Assembly: GCA_950106755.1 (NCBI GenBank) | Contig: OX467086.1 | Coordinates: 28,290,001-28,354,000, forward strand | DNA from: Climacium dendroides | Lineage: Eukaryota > Streptophyta > Bryopsida > Hypnales > Climaciaceae | Length of the DNA: 64,000 nucleotides | Direction: 5' to 3' | Shown here: positions 33,180 through 44,374 of the stretch, piece after piece | How the letters are laid out: the number at the start of each line of letters is the position of its first letter | How positions within the stretch are numbered: the stretch's first letter is position 1 | The notes under the pieces: generated by a model | Databases searched by the model: none | Seen by the model: the letters and a program-made list of their open reading frames with translations, nothing else | What the model was told of the DNA's origin: nothing | Made by a program: the position numbers and the translations under genes

Positions 33180-33388
33180 TTTTAAAATTCACGGTCATAG
33201 GTGGCTTGGTCATAGGTCCCAAATTTTACTAAAAATAGTAAGTACAAGTCTTTTTTAGAACAAAAATTTTTAACTTTTTTTTTGGAGGGGGGGGGGGGTG
33301 GTTTATAATTTTTGGGGCTCCACGCTCACAAGGCTTACGCTCGCAACTCACAAGCTCGCCGCTCAAGGCTCGCACGCTAGCGTCGTTG
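33180..33388 (-). repeat. Right terminal inverted repeat of the Mutator-like element
   Basis: Read inward from the right end it begins CAACGACGCTAGCGTGCGAG and repeats GCGAGC/GTGAGCG words. It has a run of about 12 Cs (Gs on the plus strand near 33287) and then GGGACCTATGACC and CACCTATGACCGTG. It is longer than the left terminus because the GCGAGC and CTATGACC words are duplicated. Confidence 0.7.
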
Positions 33389-33396
33389 GTGGAAAA

Positions 33397-33867
33397 CTAT
33401 ACCAATCTATAAGTCTCCTCAGGGATCACATTAGTCACAAGGGTTTCGATGTACCGCTCAATGTGTCCTGAGGGATCTTCATGGGCTAATCCCGAAAATT
33501 TTGGGAAATGGGTAGGCATGGCCCGAGGTGCCATACCTTGAGGCATTACTATGGGTAATCCCCGAGGTGCCATCATGGCATCCACCGGATCTAAGTTTGC
33601 CATGATTGGAGGTACTTCCGCCTCCTCTATCCTATCCAACTCGTCTTCTACTTCAACTCCAAATGTAGAGTTGTTGTCTCCAAGTCCTTCTACTATCACT
33701 TGCGGTTCTTCAACCACCGGTGGTTCCTCTACTCTAATTTCTTCTTCTATCGGTCAGGGTTCTACGATTGGTGGAGGTGTTGGTGGTCTTCCTCTACCTC
33801 TAGTAGTTCTTTCTTCTCCACTAGTGGAAGATTGGCGGCCATGGGATTTTGATCGGGTAGTCACCAT
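33397..33867 (-). pseudogene. gag, N-terminal third, interrupted by the Mutator-like element
   Basis: The frame starts with MVTTRSKSHGRQSS, continues with an Arg/Pro/Glu-rich N-terminus, and has a TGA at 33754-33756 (sequence on both sides stays in frame and acidic). After MPTHFPKFSGLAHEDPSGHI, the classic start of the plant Retrotrans_gag domain, it reaches ETYRLV, a TAG (33397-33399) and the insertion point. On the other side of the insertion, TTLEGQAYEWYR at 18.04 kb is the expected next motif. Confidence 0.8.
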
Positions 33868-34049
33868 TTGAGGCGTACTCCACGTGTCATCCTTGGGGTG
33901 CGATTTTTGCTACCCTCAAGATTAGCAATAAAGTCCGTTCTAGGTATGGCTAGCCAATCTCTCCATCTTTGAGATGAAGACGTTCTAATAAGGCATATGG
34001 ATTCCTACCCTAACTCCAATTGTTGTAATTCTTGGATGGAGACCATTAT

Positions 34050-35010
34050 CTATAGAAAAGTCGATTTCTTTGGTAGTTTTGGACGGTTTAGAAGTGTCCA
34101 AGGGCCTATTTTGAGGTAAAGAAGTAGAAAACAGCACACAAGTTGCTGAATTTCTCATGTAGGAAGTCCTAAGAAGAGAAAACTCATTTTTGGGGGCTAA
34201 TTTGGATGATTTGGGTACTCCTAAGAGTCCATTTTGGGTTCAGGAATGAAAAATCAGCACACAAGGTTGCTGAATTTCTCAAGTAGGAAGTCCTAAAAAG
34301 AAAAAACTAATTTTTTGGGTAATTTGGATGATTTGGGTACTCTTAAGAGCCCATTTTGATTCAAAAATGAAAAATCAGCACACAAAGGTGCTGAATTTCT
34401 CATGTAGGAAGTCCTAAGAAGAGGAAACTAATTTTTTGGATGATTTTGAGGATTTGGGTACTCCTAAGAGTCCATTTTGGGTTTAGGAATGGAAAATCAG
34501 CACACAAAGTTGCTGAAAATCTCAGTTGATAGGTACGAGGTGAAGTAAAACTATTTTTTGGGGTGATTTTGGTGATTTGGATAAGTCTAAGGGTCTGTTT
34601 TTAGGTAAAGAAGTCGGAAACAGCCCACAAAGTTGCTAAAATTCCAATGTAGGAAGTACTAAGTACCACAACACAAGTTTTTTGAGTGGTTTTGAGGAAC
34701 CGGAGGGTTCCACGAGTGTAATCTAAGGTAGAGAAGAAGAAAACAGCACCCAAGGTTGCTGAATTTTTCTAAGTGGAAGTACTTAACTCACCCAAAAGTC
34801 ATTTTTTTGGGTGAATTGGAGGTTTAGATGCATCCTAAGGGCCTAAACCGAGATGGGAAGGAATAAAACAGCACATAGAGGTGCAAAATTTTCCAGGTGG
34901 AAAGTCCACAATGATGAAATCTTGATTTTTAAATCTTTTTTTTAGGTTTTGAAGAGGTCTAAGGCTCTAAAAGAAGGAAGAAAGCAAGAAAACAGCACAC
35001 GAAGTCAAGA
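34050..35010 (-). repeat. Tandem repeats in the untranslated leader of the LTR element
   Basis: Roughly eight units of about 110-125 bp share AAATCAGCACACAA, TTGCTGAATTTCTCA, GTAGGAAGTCCTAAGAAGAG and GATTTGGGTACTCCTAAGAG. They lie between the primer-binding side of the right LTR and the gag start. No open frame is convincing. Confidence 0.75.
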
Positions 35011-35699
35011 AAAACAATTTTTTTTTTTTTTTGTGAGTGAGGAAATTACAAACTACTAAGTTACTACATGTGAACACAATGGCCATCCACCCCTTACCGT
35101 CCGGTGCACGTCTTGGAAGTGAAATATCACCTAGAAAACCCCGTGCCGATTTCTAGATGGGCGGCATCACCCGTTCACTTCCAATTTCCCTTGAGTTTCC
35201 GGCCAACGAGAGTCAACGAAGTTCTTTGTTAAGAATTTTTAATGGTTAAACACATGGTTTGGACCACAAAAGCCGGGTTTGATGAGGGAATGACGGGCAA
35301 CCTGTAGTTCAACCTGCAAACACAAGCTCTCGGGGCTTTGGGGCATCAATCCCGCCGCGCCCGATTTCAAATGACATACATGGTCCCGCCGGTCATTACT
35401 CCGTGATACAAAAACGTCTAATAAAGAATGCAACTAAACAACACTCAAGAGGGTCCCACCCAACAACGGGGGATAATCCACTTGGCGTTCATGTACACGT
35501 GAATACATGAACTACACACAAGGGCAAACAACACCCACACAACACCCGCCCACGAGTGCAATAAAACAAAGAAATGAAAATGAAAAAAAAGATAAAAACA
35601 CACAAACTCCAAGCTCCAACTCCAAGCTCCAAGCTCCAAGTCGCTAACAAATCTCCAAAAGACAGCAAGACAACTTGTACCACATGTTAGAACCACACT

Positions 35700-35723
35700 C
35701 CCTCCCGGCAGACGCACCAAAAA
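35700..35723 (-). promoter_or_regulatory. Candidate primer-binding site
   Basis: Directly inside the right LTR on the minus strand is TTTTTGGTGCGTCTGCCGGG. It partly matches the TGGCGCCGTTGCCGGGGA site (tRNA-Asp type) used by several plant gypsy elements, with several mismatches. Its position next to the LTR supports minus-strand orientation of the element. Confidence 0.5.
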
Positions 35724-37414
35724 TGTGAGTGTAATTTGCCCTTGAGGCAAACAACGCCCACAAAGTTGGCCGAGGGGGAGTGTATGAAGCTCCTACTCTA
35801 ATTTTCCTCCAAGCAATGGACTCCTAAACAATTTTTGGTAAGTTTTTCTTAAATGATATTTAGTTGGGAGGAGCAGCCCTTCTCACCCTACTTAAATGAC
35901 CTTTCTAGCCACTTTCATCATATAATTGGACCATGAAGTTGGTTAGGACCATACAAGGGACAAAATTCACTTCAAATGTGCAATTTGATGCCCAAAATGG
36001 CCCAAATTGGACCCTCCTAACTAATTTCAGCACATCTTTACATGATCCAATATTTCATTTAGTATGCATTGCCCTACATTTTTCCTTCTTAATTGTTGTT
36101 CTCAATTCAAGGTTAAAGATTTTTTCTTCTTTTGTAATCCTCAAAATGGTTCTTGCATTTTAGATACTTGATCCCTCTAAACCCTAATCTTAGTCCAATT
36201 AGGGCAACACTTTTGCAATTGCCTTCACACCCCTAAATTCAACTCCCATGCACTCTTCATCATTCTCAAACATCCAATTCAAGTATCCTTCCATGCAAGT
36301 CTTTTTTCATGTTCATGTGCAATGAAAATTGCAAGTAATCAACAACAATGGTGAAGAAATCCTATCAAAACCTCAATTCGGACTCCCTCAGTGGGGGCAG
36401 CAGACACCCTGTTGGAAAACTAGCTGTCATTCCTTCATCGTAGCTCCAAATGGAACACAATTTGTCTCATTTAGAAGCTAACTCCACTTTGCATCATTCC
36501 CCAAAATTTGAGCTCCACATTCACTGTCGTTTTGCCGCAGTAGCCCTCCAAAGTTGTTGCTCTTGATCCACCGCGGCTGCAGACCCTCCTCCACCAAAAC
36601 GGCCACCATTTCTTCAATTCTACTCCAAATCAGGCGAACCATATCTTCCTAAAAAACTGACTTCAAGGCGCTCCTTCTCTCCAATTTTCAGCCCATTTAG
36701 ATTCTCCACGCTTCCACAGTGGCTCGTCAAAGTTGCTTCTCCTAATTGCAACGGCAGCGGACCTTCCTCCTAAACACCTTTTCCATCTGACCCTGAAATC
36801 TTCACTTTTTACCCATCTTTTACCTCTTGAGGTGAAAACCTACTCGACAAATTGGCTATATTCTCAATCCACCTCTTGTGCTCATTGTTTTCTCCCAAAA
36901 AAAACATGCACCCTCAACACACACACAAGAGACAAGAGAGAGAGAGGAGGAAGAAGAAGAAAAACTCCTAACCCTAATTCGACCTTTACCTACTTTCCAA
37001 CTAATTCACACTCTTAATTACCTTCATCCATCCTTAATTTACTGAAAAATACCTTTTAATTATTATTTTTACCTAAAATAGTACTCCTATCACTATGTTA
37101 GTGCCTTCCTAGTAGTTATATGTTTGATGGCTTCTTTTGTGCATTTCATATTTCTTCTTTTTTGTTGGTTTTCAATTTATATTTAGCTCTATTTTCAACT
37201 TCTAATCTTGGTTTTCAATTCCCTTTTTGTATTTCTTATCTTTTAAATATTTTTAGTTTGTAATTTTGAAATAGATTCCTATCTAATGTATTAAAAGCCT
37301 TCTAACTAATGGTTATAGTTTAATCTAATGAACTAACACTTTTGAACTTGAAATCTCACACATAATTTTTATATTTTCCATCATCTTAGAGGTGAACCAT
37401 TACAGTGGTTCACA
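35724..37414. repeat. LTR, right copy (5' LTR of a minus-strand element)
   Basis: 1691 bp, starting TGTGAGTG and ending GGTTCACA, followed by the 5-bp duplication ACCGG. Apparently identical to 13138-14828 apart from the terminal base noted there. Confidence 0.93.
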
Positions 37415-37624
37415 ACCGGCCATACCCTCGGGTCAACAAATCAAAATCCGCCTTTCTAATATTTTGAGCAGCTAAAAATCCGGAACTCCAAGATCATTAA
37501 CAGTTAAAATCCTATTTAAATGATTTTTCGTTGGTTCTCTGGCCTGTAATTAAGTATTTTAATCGGCTTTTTCAAAAAATCAATCGGCTCAGTTTACACT
37601 AGCTGCCGGTTCTTCCCGTTCATT

Positions 37625-38130
37625 GCAACTACCTATGAATTGCAAAAGACTTCATAGCCTCATGGGAGAACACATCTACCTTCTTGTGGCAAAGCTTGTC
37701 CTCAAATACTTCAAAATTGGTTCAAATCAACAAGCGTTGAAGGATGGACACTTGAGATCCAATATTCGTGGATGTTTATATTATATTTTTTTTCCTTTGC
37801 TAAAACAAATGTTTTCTTTTGTGAAGGCTTTTTAATAAAGTTTGGTTCATCTAGGATTTACGTTCAAATGATTTATTTTCGAGAATATTTGCTACAACAA
37901 AACAAGGAATTGCTTCTCTAATTCAACCTACAAGTTAAAATTTTGGGGATTCACGTGGAGGGATCTATTTTTGTGAGTACTTGGTACAAGAGATTTTTTT
38001 TTATTCAATCTACAAGTTAAATTTTTTTGGATTCATGTGGAGGGATCCATTTTTTTGAATTCTTGATAACATTGATTCTTTTTTCTAAGTGAATTTTTCT
38101 AATTGAATTCTTGATGAAATGGATTCTTTT
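37625..38130. repeat. Second copy of the dispersed 83-bp-minisatellite family
   Basis: It shares GCAAAAGACT, CTTCTTGTGGCAAA, AATACTTCAAAATTGGTTCA and GAAGGATGGACACTTGAGAT with 8060-8170, and then two to three units of the 83-bp repeat (AATTCAACCTACAAGTTA; GGATTCATGTGGAGGGATC). Confidence 0.75.
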
Positions 38131-39950
38131 TTCAAATTTATATTTTTAGAAATTTTAAGGATACAAAATTCAATTATTCAATGCAATATGATTAAAAATA
38201 CAAAAGTAATTTGGATGATTTCAACAAGTCCGTAAATGTTTCAAACAATATGCCAATCATAATATCATATCAATTGTTAAATACTTTAATTTCAAAAAAT
38301 GATGCATATATATAAATAAAATTTAAGTTTGTAGGATAAAGTTTGGTCAATTTTGGTTTCCAGCTCATTTTTTGGAAAATCTATACAAATTTGTGAGAGT
38401 TTAGGATATCTTTATTTTTTATGAAAAAAATCCTATATTTGCTTTAGATTCTAATCCATTCTTTGAGAAGGGCAGGAAAGCATTATTCAATCTTTTATAA
38501 TTTTCTTCTTTTAAAATTGTATTTTTTGCCGACAGAGTTGATCATCTAAAATTGAAAATTGTTATAATCTAAAATTTCAATGGTCACTATTTTCACAAAT
38601 AATTCCACGCATAGTCCACAAATTTTTCTACGCTGATGTATGGTTTCAAACTAAAACTTAAAACTCAATTAACCTCTAAAGGTCCAAGTCTCCCCTCGGG
38701 GGACAATTTGGAATTTGGGCAAGTTCCGGTGATCTCATTTTTTAACAAAATTTTTTGAAACTTTCTCATAAGATAGGGTTACTAATAAGCTTCGTGGTAA
38801 TAAAAAATTTATTTCAATCGGTGCCCGAATGTAAAAGTTATACCACAAAAAGCCCAAATTTTAACTTGGCGAGCCGAAAAATAAATCCACAAAAAAAATT
38901 AAATTAAATTTTTTATTTTTTATCCTTGTAGATAATATTTTTGTTTACATGTGAAGCTTTGATTCATTCCATTTGGATTAGTAATGTGAAAGTTATGAAT
39001 AATCTTATTGTTTGGGCAATCGGAGGATCTTTTTGAAAAAATAACTTATAAAATTCATTTGTGGATGCCATTTTCACAATTTTTCACAATTTTTTTTGCA
39101 AAGATTAGGTTTGCTAGCTAGAACAATCTCACCATTGGAATTTCTGTATTTCAATCCCATCTAAGAGCTATTAACGATCTTGTTATTTTTTCAATCTTGG
39201 ATCTACTTGTACTTAAGAATTTCTTAAAGTATGAAAATCAAATTTTTGTTTTTTGAAATTTTTTTCCTAAACTCCCAACTCAATTCTCCAATATAATAAT
39301 TTTTTTTTTGAAAGTCTGTATTGCAAATATTTTCCACAAATGACGGTCGAAGTCATTTGAAATTGTAGGCTAGTGTTAAAAAAAACTTTATTTTTCAACT
39401 TTGAATGCTCGTATCTCTCAATATGTATAGTCAAACTTCATGAAATTTTTACCAAATGATCTCAAGCAAGTAAAGTACAAGATCCTATGATTAAGTTCCA
39501 AAAAAAAATGTTTTTGGTCTTTTTGGACAAACGCAATAGAAATGGCAGTTTTCAATGTTTTGGGTCAAAAATATGGCCTTGGACCTTTAGGGGTTAAGTG
39601 GAAAAAAATATGAAAGTGGGGCAACTCAATGAAAACCTCCATTGTGAAAACATTGCGAGGCCTTCAGGGCTTAAGCCTTAAAGATCAAATTGAAATACAA
39701 TAATCCCAATGGTGAAATTATTTGATAGTAGGAATTGAACTTTTGAAGATGAAAATTGCAAATATTTTGAATTTGCATTCTAGAAGTTCCGAAGAAGTTA
39801 TATTGTATCATCAAACCTCAACTCAAAAGGCCCTGGGAAGTGGAAGGAAGCTTGTCCATAACTTTCTCATAACAAATCCAAATGAATTGAATCAAAATTT
39901 CACAAAAATTTATAAAAAAAATTTTAAAAAAAATTAAAAAAATTAAAAAA

Positions 39951-39952
<2 letters not shown>

Positions 39953-40001
<49 letters not shown>
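39953..40001. repeat. (AT)n microsatellite
   Basis: About 24 uninterrupted AT dinucleotides directly follow an A-rich run. Confidence 0.95.
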
Positions 40002-40004
<3 letters not shown>

Positions 40005-40444
40005 AAAATAGTACAAACAATTTATGCATGTACAAAAAAAATTAATGTGTAAAAAGAAGAGTACGTAAAAATTTATGCATGTACAAACAAATATAATGTA
40101 ATTATAAGAAAAATGGCTACAAAACAATTCATACATGCATAGAAAAATTGAATGTATAAGAAATTACATGGAATGAATACATCCATGAAATAAAACAAGT
40201 AATTTTGGGCAAAAAAATTCACAAAGTGAATATGTATTTTATATGCGTTATAGAATACAAAGTAGGAAAAATACATGACGTGGTGACCATGACACCATCA
40301 AAAATTGTATGTGCCAATGTCTAATATAGTGAACACTTTATACTGCCGACAAGAAAAATTTATAAGCCTCTACAAATTACAATGCCTTATATTTAAGTCC
40401 TTCAGAAAAATTTACTTTTCTAATTGCAATTTTTGAAAATACAC

Positions 40445-40674
40445 TTAGTTGATATTCATCAGACTATCTACGATGCCACTTGACCCTGTCTCGTTGTCAT
40501 GTGATTCCATAACGATGGGGAGGTCTTCATCAAAGCCTAAACGAAGTCTACGAACCGCGGCCCGAGTTCTCCTTGCTGGTCCATCTTCCTCCAATACAAC
40601 CTTCAAAATTTGCGATTGTTTTGAGGCTCTCCAGAGCTTGGGGTCCGCGCTCTCACCCCTTAGTGACTAAGAGG
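40445..40674 (-). other. Possible C-terminal exon, product unknown
   Basis: On the minus strand an open frame runs through ESADPKLWRASKQSQILKVV, then ARRTRAAVRRLRLGFDEDLP, and ends at a TAA after SLMNIN. Its base composition is less AT-rich than its surroundings and the peptide has the charged pattern of real protein. I recognise no family. It may be the tail of a decayed transposase. Confidence 0.3.
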
Positions 40675-42799
40675 ACACAATGTGTTCTCTTTGAAGTTTT
40701 CAATGGCAATTTCTTGGAGGGGTGAAACAAATCTCAATATTTTGTAAACTAAAAAAAGAATTTACATATTTTTTATATTTTCCGATTTTCTAATTTTGAA
40801 TGTGATAAGTAGTTCAAAATTCATTTAGGACATGTAGTAAAAAATGAACCCTAATAGAAAAAGGGAGCAAGTATAAATAACTTCCATTAAAAGAGTAGTA
40901 AAGATGAAAAAATAACAATTCTTTTATTAGAGAATTTTGAGTCTTTAATCCATGCAAACAAAAAATATTTGAGCAGAAAAATTCAAATTTATATTTTTAA
41001 CAAATTTAAAAATAAAACTTATAAAAGGTTCAATCTAGTGTAATTAACAATACAAAATAATTAAAATGATTTCCAAATTTTTTAAAATATTCCAAATAAT
41101 ATGATAAAAATATTAGTTGTTTCATTTCAACAATTAATGAATATGTAAATTTTTAAGAATTCTATAGGATCTAATTTGGTTAGTTTTGACTTTTGAATTT
41201 GTAGTGTTAATGTTTGAAAATGTGTACAAATTTGAGAGAATTTTTTTTTTTTAGATTTTCAAATGAAAAAATACAAAATTTATTCTAGATTCCAAAAATA
41301 AATTCTAGGGGGGTAGAAAACCTTTATCCATCTTTTTATAAATTTTTGCTCCAACAACTACATTTTTGGCCTATGAAGTTGATTATCCAAAATTGTTAAA
41401 ATCTAAAAATCCAACGGTCCAAATTTTCTACAATTAATTCCATGCATAGAAGATAGAGTAGTCTTTACTTTTGTACGGTTAGAATTAAAAATTTTAACCA
41501 CATTTATGTGCAAAAAAATATCAAAAGTGAAAGCCTCCTTTGTCAAAACCGTGTTAGGCCTTGAGGGGCTAACCCTTAAATGTGTAGGCATCTAGAAAGT
41601 AGATGCACCTAGGTCAACCTCACTTAAAATAAATATTTTTAGAATTTCATTTCAACTAAGAAAATGAAGTTTAATAAGTTTTTTTCGACTCCATTTGAAG
41701 ATTTTGGAAAATATTTAAAATTGAAACAATTATTGCAAATGAAAGGTCCATGTGTTAGAATCCAAAAAAAGTAATATGATGTGTTTTACATTTATATTCT
41801 TTATTCTTAAAATGGATTTGAAATTTAAACTACAAAATTATGTTTCTCATTTTATTTTTAATTTATACTAAAAATTATAAATTATTTTCATATATTATAT
41901 AATTGGTATAATTTTATTTCCACCTTTAGTTTTTTAAAATCACAATAATTTGATTTTTTCATCAATATTATTGAAAAAATACATCATAAATTGGAAATTT
42001 AAATTTTTTCCTCTAGCAGAAAATATCAAAATCTTACTTATCAATAAAATGAAACAATAATTTAGTTTAATAGACAAATTTGACATGAAGGCCTTTATTG
42101 TGGTTGTTTTGGGTGTAAAAAAAATTAAAATTAAAATTTTTTCACACTAATTAATTTTGATACTTGTAACTCTTGAAAAAATTTCAAATAATTTGGGATT
42201 GTCTTTTCTATTCTAACTCATTTATGTTCATTTTTGGCAACAAAAATTAGAACAATTACAAAACAAAGCCTCTCCACAGTGCGTCAGCCCCTGACTATTG
42301 CGCCTTAACTATTGCATCCACGCCCTGACTATTGCGTCCGCGCCTTGACGACCACGTCCGTGTCTTGACAACCACGTGGCAGCCACGTGGAGTTTTTTCC
42401 ACTTATACGAAGGTCAACTATGTGTTGACTCTATCGGATGGGCGGGACCTCTACCGAATGGGCAAATTGAACAGACGGGCGAACCGGACGTCCGCCCACT
42501 ATAAAAATCCTACCACAGAGGCAAAAAATGATACATAAACAGGACTATAAATTAGACTTTATAATTTAATTTTAAAAAGTTAAACTTTATAATTTATTTA
42601 AAAGAAAGAAGATCAATTTCTCATAACTTTAAGATTGGTGATAAAAGAGAAGTGACTTTGGTGAAAGAAGACAAAGAAGATAAGCTCTTTATACCAATGG
42701 GGTGGTAGAAGGTAGAACATACCATATAGGATATGTGAATTAAGACTATGAGTGATTCACATATCCCATATGGTTTGTTTGAGTTTTTATTGCCATTTT

Positions 42800-43505
42800 T
42801 TCTCATCTGGTTGAATTCTCTGAGCGTGTCATTTTGGCTGTGCAAAATGATGATGCTCAAGAAATCAATCGGAAAATCATCGATCGCATGCTCGATGATG
42901 TGCATCAATATTTTAGTGTTGATTTTGTATATGAAAATGATGAATATGCCCATCATTATCCGGTAGAGTTTTTAAATTCATTACAACTTAGCAGTTTGCC
43001 TCTTCACCAATTAAATTTAAAATGTGGTCAATATATTATGTTGCTAAGGAACTTGAATCCGACTGGTTTATGCAATGGTAGTTGCTTGCATGTTTTGCAA
43101 GCGTCTCCCACTGTATTATTGTATGAAATTGTGGAAGGGCGCCATCGTGATCAAGAAATGTTGATTCCAAAAATCACACATCATTGTAACGATAGCCACT
43201 TACCATTTACACTTTGTCGGAGATAATTTCCTATTATTGGGGCTTTTGCTATGACAATCAATAAATCGCAGGGCCAGTCATATGACCGAGTTGGCATTTA
43301 TCTTCGAAATGAAGTATTTAGCCATGGTCAGTTATATATGGCTATGTCTCGTGGTAGACATCCTGCAAACATTAAAGTTACTAATGACAATTTATATTCC
43401 GTGGGAATAGTAAAAAAAATGTGGTTTAACGTGAGGTTTTGCATGACATTGTTATGGAAATTCCTACATATAATTACACCTGAATTAGGTGGATGGAAAA
43501 GTTAA
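42800..43505 (+). pseudogene. Helitron Pif1-type helicase, C-terminal fragment
   Basis: The frame contains SERVILAVQNDDAQEINRKI, PVEFLNSLQLSSLPLHQLNL, a MLLRNLNPTGLCNGS motif and, after a TAA at 43224-43226, FAMTINKSQGQSYDRVGIYL and VFSHGQLYMAMSRGRHPANI. These are helicase motifs V and VI at the very end of the Rep-Hel protein of plant Helitrons. Sequence on both sides of the TAA stays in the same frame, so it is a premature stop, probably in place of Gln. Only about 230 of roughly 1400 residues remain. The Rep nuclease and the first helicase motifs are missing. Confidence 0.85.
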
Positions 43506-43787
43506 GAGTTTGTTTCAAACTCTACATGTTTAGGGTTCATGCACGCTTCGACGATGTCCTTTTCCATCCAACTACATTCTTTTGGTGTTTATTTCATTGT
43601 CTCAATTGAGACAGCCTATCATATCAATAAAAATGGTAGGATGATATTTGTAGCCATTTTGCTACATTCTTTTATAGCCTATGGAAGGATATTATATTGT
43701 ATCTTTGGATGCAATCCATTTATAAAATTTATCACTTTCTTTGAAAATATGCAAATATGCAAAAATACTAATGTATAAAATTTAACT

Positions 43788-43789
<2 letters not shown>

Positions 43790-43829
<40 letters not shown>
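43790..43829. repeat. (AT)n microsatellite
   Basis: About 19 AT dinucleotides downstream of the helicase fragment. Confidence 0.95.
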
Positions 43830-43834
<5 letters not shown>

Positions 43835-44344
43835 CTAGATTGCAATATATTCAAATGATTATGAAGATTTATATATTTTTTTATTTGAATCTTTTATTGA
43901 AATTGGAATCGTTATTGTTATTCTACATTTTAATAGGTGAAAATTTTGCATGCTCTTTAATTGTAAAGACTTTGATTTGAAAAATACTAGAATTATTCTA
44001 CATTTTATTGAAGTATATTTATAAATTATTATATGAAGGTTAATAATTTCTTAATTGAAAATTTTCTTGAAATTGAAACTATTGCTCTACATATTCAAAT
44101 GTGAAGATTCTATTACATTTTTCATTTGATTAATTTTTCTTATTGTACTTTTTTCATTTTTGCAAATATTTATTTTGTGAAAATTATGATATAAAGATTT
44201 TCTTTAATTACTTTTTATTGCACAATATATGTATTTCCAAAGATTATTATATGAAGATGTCAATATTTTCATTTAAATATTATGCATACTTGATTAATCT
44301 GCATTTTATCACATAAGAAATTGATGAAAATAATATAGTTAATG

Positions 44345-44371
44345 TGTAGCAAAGCAAGCGCCAACCGCTAG
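44345..44371 (+). other. Candidate Helitron 3' terminus
   Basis: About 870 bp beyond the helicase frame, a short GC-rich hairpin (AGCG-CCAAC-CGCT) leads directly to CTAG followed by T. Helitrons end in a short hairpin and CTRR, inserted before T. The stem is only four base pairs and the 5' end was not found. Confidence 0.3.
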
Positions 44372-44374
44372 TAA

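Larger units (their letters stand above)
18048..33388. mobile_element. 15.3-kb Mutator-like element with two divergent genes
   Basis: The element interrupts the gag of the surrounding LTR retrotransposon: gag motifs resume exactly across it, and TGGTGGAAAACT is present on both sides (18036-18047 and 33387-33398), a 10-12 bp duplication. The termini are inverted: the left end is CAGGGTTGCTAGCAGGCGAG and the reverse complement of the right end is CAACGACGCTAGCGTGCGAG. About 80-180 bp further in, both ends share GGGACCTATGACCGTG. Long degenerate terminal repeats and a 9-12 bp duplication are typical of Mutator-like elements. The rightward gene encodes a DDE-SWIM transposase. The leftward gene encodes a ParB-like plus methyltransferase-like protein. 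Each gene ends 0.6-1.1 kb from its terminus, and about 4.9 kb of shared upstream DNA lies between them. Confidence 0.85.
13138..37414 (-). mobile_element. LTR retrotransposon (gag-protease only) with a nested 15-kb insertion
   Basis: Two directly repeated LTRs (13138-14828 and 35724-37414) are bounded by the same 5 bases ACCGG (13133-13137 and 37415-37419). The LTR ends are TGTGA and TCACA. The coding strand is minus: next to the right LTR is a primer-binding-like site (TGGTGCGTCTGCCGGG), then a leader with about 120-bp tandem repeats, the gag start at 33867, and, after the nested Mutator-like insertion, the rest of gag and the protease down to 14992. Reverse transcriptase, RNase H and integrase are absent, and I see no clear polypurine tract beside the left LTR. 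Without the insertion the element would be about 8.9 kb. It resembles the terminal-repeat-with-gag class of non-autonomous Ty3/gypsy relatives. Confidence 0.88.
37415..42790. other. AT-rich DNA without recognisable genes
   Basis: The stretch holds a second copy of the 8.0-8.8 kb dispersed repeat (37625-38130), a possible inverted-repeat element bounded by TTAACCTCTAAAGGTCCAAG (about 38668) and its near reverse complement (about 39601), an AT microsatellite (39953-40001), one possible minus-strand exon (40445-40674) and degenerate GC-rich units at 42275-42380. Otherwise I see no signal. Confidence 0.5.

Noticed and set aside
35445..35750. Hydrophobic minus-strand frame next to the right LTR, possible envelope-like protein
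   Set aside because: It overlaps the primer-binding region at the 5' side of the element, where no env gene would lie, and is driven by A/T-rich and repeated CCAAGCTCCAA sequence.
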